The position numbers and the translations under genes were made by a program. A stretch of DNA of 31,760 nucleotides from RGIG4608 sp045635885. GTDB lineage: Bacteria; Bacillota; Clostridia; Oscillospirales; CAG-272. Of this stretch, positions 23,655 through 31,666 are shown one piece after another. The stretch spans positions 1 to 31,760 of the forward strand of contig JAZTWO010000071.1 in NCBI GenBank assembly GCA_045635885.1. Direction: 5' to 3'. Position 1 is the stretch's first letter; each line of letters starts with the position of its first letter. Below the pieces are notes generated by a model that was given only the letters and a program-made list of their open reading frames with translations, was not told where the DNA came from and made no database searches.

Positions 23655-26600
23655 ATGAAGAAATTTTTAGCATTGTTTATCATAGGCTGCATGCTTATGA
23701 CCACCCTTGCTTCTTGTGATTGGTTTGGTGGAGACCCCCAACCTTCACAAACAACTACAAGCAAGCAAGAATGTCCCGGACATTTTGACGGTGATGGCGA
23801 CTATCTTTGCGACCATTGTGGCAAAGAATTCCCAAGACCTGAACCTCCTGTATGCACAGAGCATAAGGACGAAGACGGTGACGAAAAATGTGACGTTTGC
23901 GGAGCAGAAGTTCCTGCGCCCCAACCTCCTGTATGCGAAGAGCATAAGGATGCAGATGGCGACTTGGCTTGTGATGTTTGCGGTTACGTAATGTTTGAGC
24001 AGGTTAAGTATACGCTTAACATCAGTGACATTGAAGCAGGCGTTCGTTCCGCTGATGACATCAACGGTAAGTTTACTATCGTTTCAGGTACTGAAGTAAG
24101 AAACAGAACAAAAACTTATAACGGTATCGAATACAACAAGTCAATTAAAATTGGCGGCAATGCTCACAAGGTAGTTGTATCCGTTCCCGGAACAGGTACA
24201 CTCAGATTTATCATTCAAAACGGTTCAAGTGGCGTTGATATGCAGTACACAAAGGTTACAGGACCTGACGGAACTGTTTATGATATCGAATTCGTAGCGG
24301 GCGCAGAATCCAATCCTCTTGTAATGATTGAAGTTCCCGTAACAGAAGGCGAATGGACAATTGCACGTGGTAAGAACGGCGGTACGCAGGATATCTTCTA
24401 TCTTGAACTTGACTGTGTAGTTGCTGTTGCGGAAGAAAACGGCTTTGAACTTGTTACTCCCGGCAAGACAGATTTCCTTGTAGGTGATACTCTTGATGTA
24501 AGTGGTATTCGCCTTAATGCAACATATGCTAACGGAAAGACAGATAATCTTCCTCTTGCAAATGTTACAATCGATACAAGCGCAGTTGATATGACAACAG
24601 CCGGCACATATCCTGTAGTAATTTCTTACAAGGAATATGCACCCATCACATACTATGTTGACATTTATGCGCCTGAAAGCATTGAACTTGGCTTTGATGC
24701 TATTGAAAAACTTGCGCAGAACTCTGCAGCAGGCAACGGTGTTTACTATAACCATAGTTTTAAGGAATTATACTTCCTTGGTGAAGATCTTGATACAAAG
24801 GGACTTTCCGTTATCGTAGTTGCGAAATGCGGTGAAAGAACACTTAAATTCAAGGTTGATGACTATACAATCGAAGGATTTAATTCTGCAGAGGAAGGTG
24901 AGCAGACACTCACAATTTCTGCAAATGGTGTTTCTGCAACAACTATAGTTCACGTTTGCAACGTTACAATCACACCCGATGAGGACGGTGTTGTTAAAGC
25001 GCTTGTAGATCCTGCATATTTGGGTCTTCGCGGACATCTCAGTGGTCCTTATCACTGCTTCAGCACAATTCAGCAGGCGCTTGATTTCCTTGCTCACGTT
25101 GACCCTGCAACACAAAAAGCAATTTACATTGCTCCCGGTCAATATAATGAAAAGCTTGAAATCACAATTCCTAACCTTAAGATTGAAGGCTTTGGTGAAA
25201 AGCCCGAGGACGTTGTTATCGAATGGGATTCTCTCTACGGTCTTGTTGACGCAGGCGGATTCACACATACAACCGACTCAACAGCAACTGTAGCTATCAG
25301 AGACAGTGCGGTTAACGTTGAAATCAAAAACGTAACAATTTCTAACTACTGGAATACACAGGAGAGAATGGACGCAGCAGGTCTTGCAATCGAACGCGGT
25401 CTTGCGCTCCTCGTTCAGTCCGACAGATTTATTATGAAGGATAGCCGACTTCTCGGTATCCAGGATACTCTTGAGCTCTTCACAGGCCGTCAGTATTTCG
25501 AAAACGTATTTATTTCAGGTTACACCGATTTCGTTTTCGGTACAAACAATACAACATACTTTAAGGATTGTACAATCCACGTAATTGATACAGTTAAGGA
25601 CGATCAGGGCACAGCAGGTTACATCACAGCATTCAAGGGCTCTAACAAGGGTGAAGCTGATGCCATCACTTACGGTGCTATATTTGACGGATGTAAGTTC
25701 ACAGCAGATGAAGGCTTGACACCCGGTTGCACAGCAATTGGACGTCCTTGGGGCGCATATGCTGCAGTTGCAGTTATCAATTCCGAACTTGGTGGACATA
25801 TCTCCACAGCGGGCTTTACAGGTGGTAAGAATGAACGTTACGTTTCTATGAATGCAAAGCCCACAGATGCAACAGTTCAGTACGTTGAATACAACAACAC
25901 AGGTGCAGGCGCTCTTACTGAAGCAGTTGCAGGTATGAGAATGCTCACTGCTGAAGAGGCTGCTAAATATGCTGATTTCGCAGTAATTTACGGCACAATC
26001 AACGGCAACGTTTCTTACCTTGATTCTTGGAATCCCAACTCAACTGAGGTTGTAGTTGACGATAGAGATTACTACTATTTCAACGGTAGCTCAAGCTCAA
26101 CAGGAACGTCCCACACATTTGATACAACAACTACAATCGCAAAAGGCGGAACACTTGAATGGGATGGACTTCTCATCAGTGCAGAAAACGGTAACGTTGC
26201 TTGGAACTCCAACGCAAACTCCCTCAATATGAAGGCAGGTGCGTTCATTAAGTTCACAGTTGAAGCAGGAACAACAGTTATTGTTGAAACATATCCTAAT
26301 TACAATTATTTCACACTTAACGGTGTTGGCACAGCAAGTGCAAATATGCTTTCTCAGTACTATGCTGAGGAAACAGAGGTTACTCTCCTTTCAACAGGTG
26401 ACCTTTACATCTACTCCATCATTATAGATCCCAATAGCGAAGCTCCCGCAGAGGCAACTCTTAACGAAATCAAAGTTAGCGGACTTAACGTTAACTATAC
26501 AGTTGGCACAGAGCTTTCACTTGAAGGACTTGTAGTAAATGCTTACTATTCTGATAATTCTATCATTCCCGTAACTGGATATACAGTTGATTCTTCTGCA

Positions 26601-28349
26601 GTTAATATAAATGCTGAGGGTGAATATGAAATCGTTATCTCTTACGAGGGTAAGAGTGTTACTGTTAAGGTAACTTACGAAGATCCTAACGCAGGTCCCG
26701 AAATTACAAAAAATACGGTTCTTGATTTCTCAACACCAGATGGTCTTGCAGCTGTACAGAATAACCCCAAGGTTACAATTGAAGGTTCTGTAAGACATAA
26801 TGGTGCTGAAATCCAGATTACAGGTACAATCTCCTTTAAGGTTAAGGCAGGAACAGTAGTTACTGTTATTCCTTATGTTAATACACAGTATGCTTCTTAC
26901 ACCATTGGTGAAGAGGGTGAAGAAGGACTTACAATCTGTAGCGAAGCAATGAGTGTTATGTTCGCGCAAGATTGCACAGTGGTTTACACAGGTCTTTCTA
27001 ACAACTATCTTGTTTCTATTATAATTGAATGCCCTCTTGCTGAAGGCAAGTACGTATTCGGTGGCTCATCTGATGAAGGCGATGTAACAGGTATCCTTGA
27101 ATCCATTCCCGGTATGTCTATTACCGGCACTTTCAAGACTCATAGTGGCGGCGCACAGCTTGATGCTACTTCTCAGATCATCTTTATAGCTCCCGCGCTT
27201 GCAACAGTTACAATTCAGGGCTATGACACAAACTACGGTCAGCTTTTGGTTTATGTTGACGGTCAAACCCTTGAGATGAATGCAAATGCTCAGTATGTAT
27301 TTACTCCTGCTTATCCTACAACAGTAATTATCGAAGCAGTTAACGTTGGTACTGAAGAAGCTCCTGCATACAATAAGTCCTATATCACATATATCGACTT
27401 AAAGCTTCCCACCTATATAGAGGAAAGCACAACTATAAACTTCGGTTCTGCAGGTAACTATAAGGATTCCGTTATTGATTTCTCCGGTATCACTATTGCT
27501 GACAACGGCGGAAACAACTCACAGGTTAAAAACGGCTCATTCTCATTTGCAGTAAGAGAGGGCGCAAAGGTTACAGTTCACGGTTACTCCGGATACACAT
27601 CATATAACCTTAACGACGGCGACCTTACCTTTGAAGATCTTACCGATGAATACTTTACTTATGAAGCATGGGCAGATTGCGTAATCACGATTTCCCACAC
27701 AACAGGCAACAACTATTTCTATTCAATAGATATTGAATATCCCTATGTATTTGAAGAAGCAACAACTGTTGACCTTTCTGCAACAGGTGCAAATATCCAG
27801 GGTGGAACAGGTAAATACGAAGGTCTCTCTATCGATGCTACAAACGGTAAGTTTGCAGATAACAACGGTGGTTGGGTACAGGTAAACGCAGGTACAATCA
27901 TCACATTGAATGTACTTGAGGGCGCAGAAGTATCCGTAACTGCATATTCAAGCGCAGATAATTTCACTATCGCAGTAGTTGATGGTGTTTGCACAATTAC
28001 TTGTATAGCAAACGATTATTTGAAGGCGATTACAATTAAGTATGCGATAGTATATAGTGAAGCAACAACTATTGACCTTTCCGCAACAGGAGCTAACATT
28101 CAGAAGACAACCGGTGAATACGAAGGACTCTCTGTTGATGCTACAAACGGAAAGTTTGCTGATAACAACAGTGGTTGGACTCAAGTGAACGCAGGCACAA
28201 TCATCACATTGAACGTAGTTGAGGGCGCACAAGTATCAGTAACTGCATACTCAAGCGCAGACAACTTTACAATTGAAATAGTTGACGGTGTTTGTACAAT
28301 CACTTGCACAGGCAACGACTATTTGAAAGCAATAACCATCGCTTATTAA
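23655..28349 (+). CDS. Large surface lipoprotein with a pectinesterase domain and C-terminal module array
   Basis: This 1564-residue protein has a lipobox ending at Cys21 (LASC). Three repeats with exactly 27-residue spacing start at Cys40, 67 and 94 (pattern CxxH-D-DGD--CD-CG). Bacterial Ig-like (Big_3-type) domains lie at about 260-450. The pectin methylesterase domain (about 465-725) has the active-site features GIQDTL (Asp604), TDFVFG (Asp625) and GRPWG (Arg697). From about 800 on there are six related beta-sandwich modules, interrupted by another Ig-like domain near 925-1005. The last two modules are a recent 101-residue duplication. It should remove methyl groups from pectin at the cell surface, with the modules likely binding the polysaccharide. 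No other pectin gene is adjacent. Confidence 0.85.
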   Translation: MKKFLALFIIGCMLMTTLASCDWFGGDPQPSQTTTSKQECPGHFDGDGDYLCDHCGKEFPRPEPPVCTEHKDEDGDEKCDVCGAEVPAPQPPVCEEHKDADGDLACDVCGYVMFEQVKYTLNISDIEAGVRSADDINGKFTIVSGTEVRNRTKTYNGIEYNKSIKIGGNAHKVVVSVPGTGTLRFIIQNGSSGVDMQYTKVTGPDGTVYDIEFVAGAESNPLVMIEVPVTEGEWTIARGKNGGTQDIFYLELDCVVAVAEENGFELVTPGKTDFLVGDTLDVSGIRLNATYANGKTDNLPLANVTIDTSAVDMTTAGTYPVVISYKEYAPITYYVDIYAPESIELGFDAIEKLAQNSAAGNGVYYNHSFKELYFLGEDLDTKGLSVIVVAKCGERTLKFKVDDYTIEGFNSAEEGEQTLTISANGVSATTIVHVCNVTITPDEDGVVKALVDPAYLGLRGHLSGPYHCFSTIQQALDFLAHVDPATQKAIYIAPGQYNEKLEITIPNLKIEGFGEKPEDVVIEWDSLYGLVDAGGFTHTTDSTATVAIRDSAVNVEIKNVTISNYWNTQERMDAAGLAIERGLALLVQSDRFIMKDSRLLGIQDTLELFTGRQYFENVFISGYTDFVFGTNNTTYFKDCTIHVIDTVKDDQGTAGYITAFKGSNKGEADAITYGAIFDGCKFTADEGLTPGCTAIGRPWGAYAAVAVINSELGGHISTAGFTGGKNERYVSMNAKPTDATVQYVEYNNTGAGALTEAVAGMRMLTAEEAAKYADFAVIYGTINGNVSYLDSWNPNSTEVVVDDRDYYYFNGSSSSTGTSHTFDTTTTIAKGGTLEWDGLLISAENGNVAWNSNANSLNMKAGAFIKFTVEAGTTVIVETYPNYNYFTLNGVGTASANMLSQYYAEETEVTLLSTGDLYIYSIIIDPNSEAPAEATLNEIKVSGLNVNYTVGTELSLEGLVVNAYYSDNSIIPVTGYTVDSSAVNINAEGEYEIVISYEGKSVTVKVTYEDPNAGPEITKNTVLDFSTPDGLAAVQNNPKVTIEGSVRHNGAEIQITGTISFKVKAGTVVTVIPYVNTQYASYTIGEEGEEGLTICSEAMSVMFAQDCTVVYTGLSNNYLVSIIIECPLAEGKYVFGGSSDEGDVTGILESIPGMSITGTFKTHSGGAQLDATSQIIFIAPALATVTIQGYDTNYGQLLVYVDGQTLEMNANAQYVFTPAYPTTVIIEAVNVGTEEAPAYNKSYITYIDLKLPTYIEESTTINFGSAGNYKDSVIDFSGITIADNGGNNSQVKNGSFSFAVREGAKVTVHGYSGYTSYNLNDGDLTFEDLTDEYFTYEAWADCVITISHTTGNNYFYSIDIEYPYVFEEATTVDLSATGANIQGGTGKYEGLSIDATNGKFADNNGGWVQVNAGTIITLNVLEGAEVSVTAYSSADNFTIAVVDGVCTITCIANDYLKAITIKYAIVYSEATTIDLSATGANIQKTTGEYEGLSVDATNGKFADNNSGWTQVNAGTIITLNVVEGAQVSVTAYSSADNFTIEIVDGVCTITCTGNDYLKAITIAY
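27756..28349 (+). repeat. Tandem duplication encoding the last two modules
   Basis: The segments 27756-28058 and 28059-28349 are alike at the DNA level throughout, with a 303-base (101-codon) period. Both begin with GAAGCAACAACT and share long runs such as GGATTTGAAAG-like endings. Differences are mostly at third positions, indicating duplication followed by some purifying selection. Confidence 0.85.
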
Positions 28350-28366
28350 TTTAAGTAAATAAAATT

Positions 28367-28392
28367 AGCCCCTCGGAACAATCCGAGGGGCT
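28367..28392. terminator. Bidirectional terminator
   Basis: A 10-bp AGCCCCTCGG/CCGAGGGGCT stem with a 6-base loop and a T-run on the plus strand. It lies between the convergent pectinesterase and uracil permease genes. Confidence 0.92.
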
Positions 28393-28406
28393 TTTTCTAT
28401 TGTTTA

Positions 28407-29768
28407 TTATTTTTCTGTCTTTTTAAGATTTACAAGTATATTTGTGATGATACCAAGAATAAGTGCGCAAGCGATATTTGTGATAGTAACCTTGCCGAAT
28501 GTAAGTGAAAGACCACCGATACCTGTGATAAGGATAACTGATACAACAAAGAGATTTCTGTTATCGTTGAGGTCAACCTTTTGAACCATTTTAAGACCGC
28601 TTACTGCGATAAATCCGTAAAGAGCTACGCAAATACCACCCATAATTACGCAAGCGGGAATTGTTGCAAGCAATGTTGCAAAAGGGCCAAAGAAGCTGAT
28701 TGCAATTGCCATAATTGCTGTGAGAACGATTGTGCAAACTGATGCGTTACCTGAAATTGCAACACATCCAACGCATTCACCGTATGTTGTGTTGGGGCAA
28801 CCGCCAAAGAATGCACCTGCCATTGAACCAATACCGTCACCAAGAAGAGTTCTGTGAAGACCGGGCTCTTCAAGAAGGTCTTTTTCAATAATTGTAGAAA
28901 GGTTTTTGTGGTCTGCGATATGTTCTGCGAATACTACGAAAGCAACGGGAATATAAGCCATTGCAATTGTTCCGAGGTATGCACCGAATGAACCAATGCT
29001 TCCAAAACTATAATCACCACTGAATGCGGTGAGGAATGTGAAGTCGGGAACCCACTGAATGTCATTGAACTTTGAAAAATCTATTACAAGGAGCGCGGAA
29101 TTGTCTGTGATTTTACCAACAACTGTGAAAAGTGTTGCCACGATATATCCTGCAGCAATACCGATAATGAAAGGAATCATTTTCGCCATCTTTTTGCCAT
29201 ATACTGAAGCAGCGATTGTTGCAAAAAGTGTTACAAGACCGCAAATAAGTGCAACGTAGGGGGAAGTAACTGTCATTCCATATTCATTTACAACGCCGCC
29301 CTGTGTAAGATTGCTAACTGCAGTACCCGCAAGTGAAAGACCGATAAGAGCAACTGTTGGGCCGATAACAACAATGGGCATGAGCTTGTTAATCCAGTTA
29401 ACGCCTGCAAACTTGATAACGATTGAGATAACAACGTATACAAGACCTGCCATAAGCGCACCAAGGATAAGACCAAGGTAACCTGCGCTCATAGAAACGC
29501 CGCCTGCGAATGCAGCACCCATGGAGCCAAGGAATGCAAAGGATGAACCAAGGAATACAGGGCTCTTAAATTTTGTTAAGAATAAGTAAACGAGTGTGCC
29601 CACACCTGCGCCAAAAAGAGCTGCAGTTTGTGACATTCCTCTGCCAATGATTGCAGGCACCAAAATTGTTGCCGCCATAATAGCAAGAAGCTGCTGAAGA
29701 GAGAACAAAGCCATTTGGAGATATCCTATTTGTTTGGGCTTTGTGTCAACGTTGTAGATAAGTTTCAT
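28407..29768 (-). CDS. uraA: Uracil permease (NCS2 family)
   Basis: This 453-residue, highly hydrophobic protein of the nucleobase:cation symporter-2 family is expected to have 14 helices. Substrate-site glutamates are recognisable as Glu282 (VVFAEHIADH) and Glu331 (NTTYGE, 326-331). The NTTYGE signature and the N-terminal KPKQIGYLQMALFSLQQLLA are typical of uracil rather than purine transporters. A xanthine permease label is possible but less likely. I chose the ATG at 29768 because AGGAGG stands 9 bases upstream; a further ATG at 29813 lies at the base of the leader terminator and has no ribosome site. It imports uracil for salvage. An attenuator-like leader precedes it. Confidence 0.9.
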   Translation of the reverse strand: MKLIYNVDTKPKQIGYLQMALFSLQQLLAIMAATILVPAIIGRGMSQTAALFGAGVGTLVYLFLTKFKSPVFLGSSFAFLGSMGAAFAGGVSMSAGYLGLILGALMAGLVYVVISIVIKFAGVNWINKLMPIVVIGPTVALIGLSLAGTAVSNLTQGGVVNEYGMTVTSPYVALICGLVTLFATIAASVYGKKMAKMIPFIIGIAAGYIVATLFTVVGKITDNSALLVIDFSKFNDIQWVPDFTFLTAFSGDYSFGSIGSFGAYLGTIAMAYIPVAFVVFAEHIADHKNLSTIIEKDLLEEPGLHRTLLGDGIGSMAGAFFGGCPNTTYGECVGCVAISGNASVCTIVLTAIMAIAISFFGPFATLLATIPACVIMGGICVALYGFIAVSGLKMVQKVDLNDNRNLFVVSVILITGIGGLSLTFGKVTITNIACALILGIITNILVNLKKTEK

Positions 29769-29813
29769 TTGAACTTTCCTCCTAAAAAATTTATTTAATT
29801 TATTTTTTGACAT

Positions 29814-29840
29814 AAAAAAAGCTGACGAAAATTCGTCAGC
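29814..29840 (-). terminator. Leader terminator (attenuator) upstream of uracil permease
   Basis: A perfect 9-bp stem (29821-29829 with 29832-29840) is followed on the minus strand by seven T. It lies about 115 bases after the promoter and 45 bases before the permease start codon, so it must be bypassed for expression. Confidence 0.9.
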
Positions 29841-29846
29841 AATAAA

Positions 29847-29927
29847 TCAAATATTAAATGAAAAGATAAAAAGGGAATAGGACACCACAGCAAAGAAATT
29901 TTTGTTTGTTACAGTAAATTTCAACAT
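29847..29927 (-). CDS. Putative 26-residue leader peptide of the uracil permease
   Basis: On the minus strand an ATG at 29927, preceded by AAGGCGG (one mismatch to AAGGAGG), opens a 26-codon ORF. It ends in TGA six bases before the attenuator stem. Its second half is encoded by a pyrimidine-rich stretch (TATTCCCTTTTTATCTTTTC). In E. coli pyrBI, RNA polymerase pausing at U-rich leader sequence when UTP is low lets the ribosome catch up and block the terminator. Position, stop codon and U-rich run all fit that scheme here. The peptide itself (MLKFTVTNKN...) probably has no function. Translation is inferred. Confidence 0.55.
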   Translation of the reverse strand: MLKFTVTNKNFFAVVSYSLFIFSFNI

Positions 29928-29961
29928 TGTTTTGTCCGCCTTTCTTTTCACACTGGGAGAG

Positions 29962-29990
29962 ATTATAACACAAAGAAAACTAAAAGTCAA
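29962..29990 (-). promoter_or_regulatory. Promoter of the uracil permease
   Basis: TTGACT (29985-29990) and TATAAT (29962-29967) are 17 bases apart on the minus strand. The leader to the permease start is about 185 bases. Confidence 0.82.
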
Positions 29991-30151
29991 GTGCTTTTTT
30001 TACAAAAAAATAATTTATTTTGCAATTTTTGACAAAATAAGCCCCTTTATTTTTCACTTGTTGCTATTTTATTTTTCTTTTTTGTGTTGTATAATGAATA
30101 CATCAGCTGAGAACACAGGAAATTTTAAAACCAATAAAAATTGATAATTTC

Positions 30152-30180
30152 TTGACAATATTACACTTTTGTGATATAAT
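30152..30180 (+). promoter_or_regulatory. Promoter of the SPFH gene
   Basis: TTGACA (30152-30157) and TATAAT (30175-30180) are 17 bases apart, about 60 bases before the start codon. A lone TATAAT at about 30089 may be a second, weaker promoter. The rest of 29991-30150 is AT-rich without other signals. Confidence 0.85.
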
Positions 30181-30239
30181 TCAAATGTGAAACGAAACAA
30201 ATCGTTTACATAAATCTATTGAAAAAAAGGAGAAAAATT

Positions 30240-31187
30240 ATGTATTTCATTACTATCCCCGTGGTACTTCTTGTGCTTATTATTGTTTCTTGCATTAAAG
30301 TTGTTCCCCACACAGAATCTTACGTTGTTGAACGTCTTGGTAAATTCCATGCTATTTGGCCCGCAGGTCTTCATTTTCTTGCCCCCTTTGGCATTGACAG
30401 AATAACTGCCCGTGCAACCACAAAAGAGAAGGTGCTTGATACACCTCCTCAGTCCGTTATTACAAGTGATAACGTACCCCTTACAATCGACGCAGTTGTT
30501 TACCACAAAACATTTGATCCTAAGCTCTATGCTTACGGCGCTGCAAATCCCGTTGAGGCACTTGCAAATCTCACAACAACAACCTTGCGTAACATTGTTG
30601 GTGAATTGACTCTTGACGAATCTCTCACATCCCGTGATTCCATCAATGCAAAAATGACAGAAAATCTTGACAGAGCTACTGACGAATGGGGTATTCGTGT
30701 AACTCGTGTTGAAATTCGCAACATTACTCCTTCTGCTGACATTCGTGAATCCATGGAAAAGCAGATGAAGGCAGAAAGAAACCGTCGTGAAACATTGCTT
30801 GAGGCAGAAGGTCACAAGCAGGCAGTTATCACTCGTGCAGAGGGTGATAAGCAGGCAATGATTCTTGCGGCAGAAGGTGAAAGAGATGCTCGTATTGCTC
30901 GCGCAGAAGGTGAAGCAAAGGCAGTTCTTCTTCAAAAACAGGCAGAGGCAGATGGTCTTCGTGCTATTATGTCGGCTTGTCCCACTCCTGAAGTTATCGA
31001 GCTTAAGAGATATGAAGCTCTTGTTGAAATGGCTAATGGTACAGCTTCCAAGCTTATTGTTCCCACTGATACAGTTGAAATGGTTAAGAGAAATGCTGTA
31101 TTTACCGAAACAACAGGTCTTGGTGATGCAACAGAAGAAGCTCCCAAGGCTAAAAATCCCGCTAAAAAAGACGTTTGCTGCAACTAA
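30240..31187 (+). CDS. SPFH/Band 7 (stomatin-like) membrane protein
   Basis: This 315-residue protein has one N-terminal membrane helix (about 2-19). An SPFH domain (about 22-185) follows, with the typical VVPHTESYVVERLGKF and SVITSDNVPLTIDAVVYHK. A long charged coiled coil (about 185-250) is rich in repeated AEG units (LEAEGHKQA, RAEGDKQA, AAEGERDA, RAEGEAKA). This matches the QmcA/stomatin type, which forms ring-shaped assemblies and organises membrane microdomains. The C-terminus ends in KDVCCN, with a Cys pair. The usual NfeD partner is absent; a DUF6440-like protein follows 15 bases later. AAGGAG precedes the ATG; an upstream in-frame TTG is unlikely to be used. Confidence 0.9.
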   Translation: MYFITIPVVLLVLIIVSCIKVVPHTESYVVERLGKFHAIWPAGLHFLAPFGIDRITARATTKEKVLDTPPQSVITSDNVPLTIDAVVYHKTFDPKLYAYGAANPVEALANLTTTTLRNIVGELTLDESLTSRDSINAKMTENLDRATDEWGIRVTRVEIRNITPSADIRESMEKQMKAERNRRETLLEAEGHKQAVITRAEGDKQAMILAAEGERDARIARAEGEAKAVLLQKQAEADGLRAIMSACPTPEVIELKRYEALVEMANGTASKLIVPTDTVEMVKRNAVFTETTGLGDATEEAPKAKNPAKKDVCCN

Positions 31188-31202
31188 TTAAGAGGTTTTA
31201 TT

Positions 31203-31391
31203 ATGTCAAAAGATCAAGATAGATTTGAAAGAATTTATAAAGAAGGCGCTTTTGGTGGCGACGGATTTGAAATTTGGGTTGACAAAGAAACCGGCGTAAA
31301 CTATCTTTGGCGTGCTACCGGTTATGCAGGCGGTCTTACCGTTTTGCTTGACCGTGAAGGCAAACCCGTTATAACTGCGGTTGAAAAATAA
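31203..31391 (+). CDS. Small DUF6440-like protein
   Basis: This 62-residue soluble protein has RFERIYKEG, then DKETGVNYLW, then GYAGGLTVLLDREGKPVI. These features match the short DUF6440 family found widely in clostridia. No function is known. AGAGG lies before the ATG and the gene follows the SPFH gene by 15 bases, so the two are probably one transcript. A shared role with the SPFH protein is possible but untested. A terminator follows at once. Confidence 0.75.
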   Translation: MSKDQDRFERIYKEGAFGGDGFEIWVDKETGVNYLWRATGYAGGLTVLLDREGKPVITAVEK

Positions 31392-31397
31392 AAATTT

Positions 31398-31420
31398 AAG
31401 GGAGCTTTTAAAGCTCCCTT
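31398..31420 (+). terminator. Terminator of the SPFH operon
   Basis: A perfect 10-bp AAGGGAGCTT/AAGCTCCCTT stem with a TTA loop is followed by TTTT. It closely resembles the hairpin at 9428-9446 that also sits next to a copy of the inverted-repeat element. Confidence 0.9.
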
Positions 31421-31435
31421 TTTTGTGAAATGTTC

Positions 31436-31666
31436 AAATTTTGATTTATCGGGGAAGTTAGTTAAAACAAACCCGCTCACGCCGCTTGGGCGCGCGCTTT
31501 TGAAAAAGCGCGGCAAAACAATCGATTGGTGTGTGTCGAGTCGACGTAAATTTTCGATAAAACACGAGTGTTTTATCGGTTTGACCAATAAAATCGCCTT
31601 GTGTGAGTGAACTCCCACCGACGATTTTCTTGCCCAAACTACGAAAACCACTATTTACATAGTGAT
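31436..31666. repeat. Left half of an inverted-repeat (MITE-like) element
   Basis: The stretch opens with AAATTTTGATTTATCGG (31436-31452), identical to 9452-9468 at the left end of the MITE-like element. It contains CGCTTTTGAAAAAGC (31495-31509), the reverse complement of 225-239. A CACTAT/ATAGTG hairpin stands just before the terminal repeat. Together with 95-281 it forms one element when the ends are joined. No credible ORF. Confidence 0.62.

Noticed and set aside
23655..23995. Zinc-finger DNA-binding repeats at the start of the pectinesterase protein
   Set aside because: The protein is a secreted lipoprotein, so the Cys/His/Asp repeats are extracellular metal-binding or spacer units rather than DNA-binding fingers.
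29768..29955. PyrR site or purine riboswitch in the uracil permease leader
   Set aside because: The PyrR-type conserved sequence and a recognisable riboswitch core were not seen; a leader ORF with U-rich stretch explains the arrangement better. A covariance search could still overturn this.
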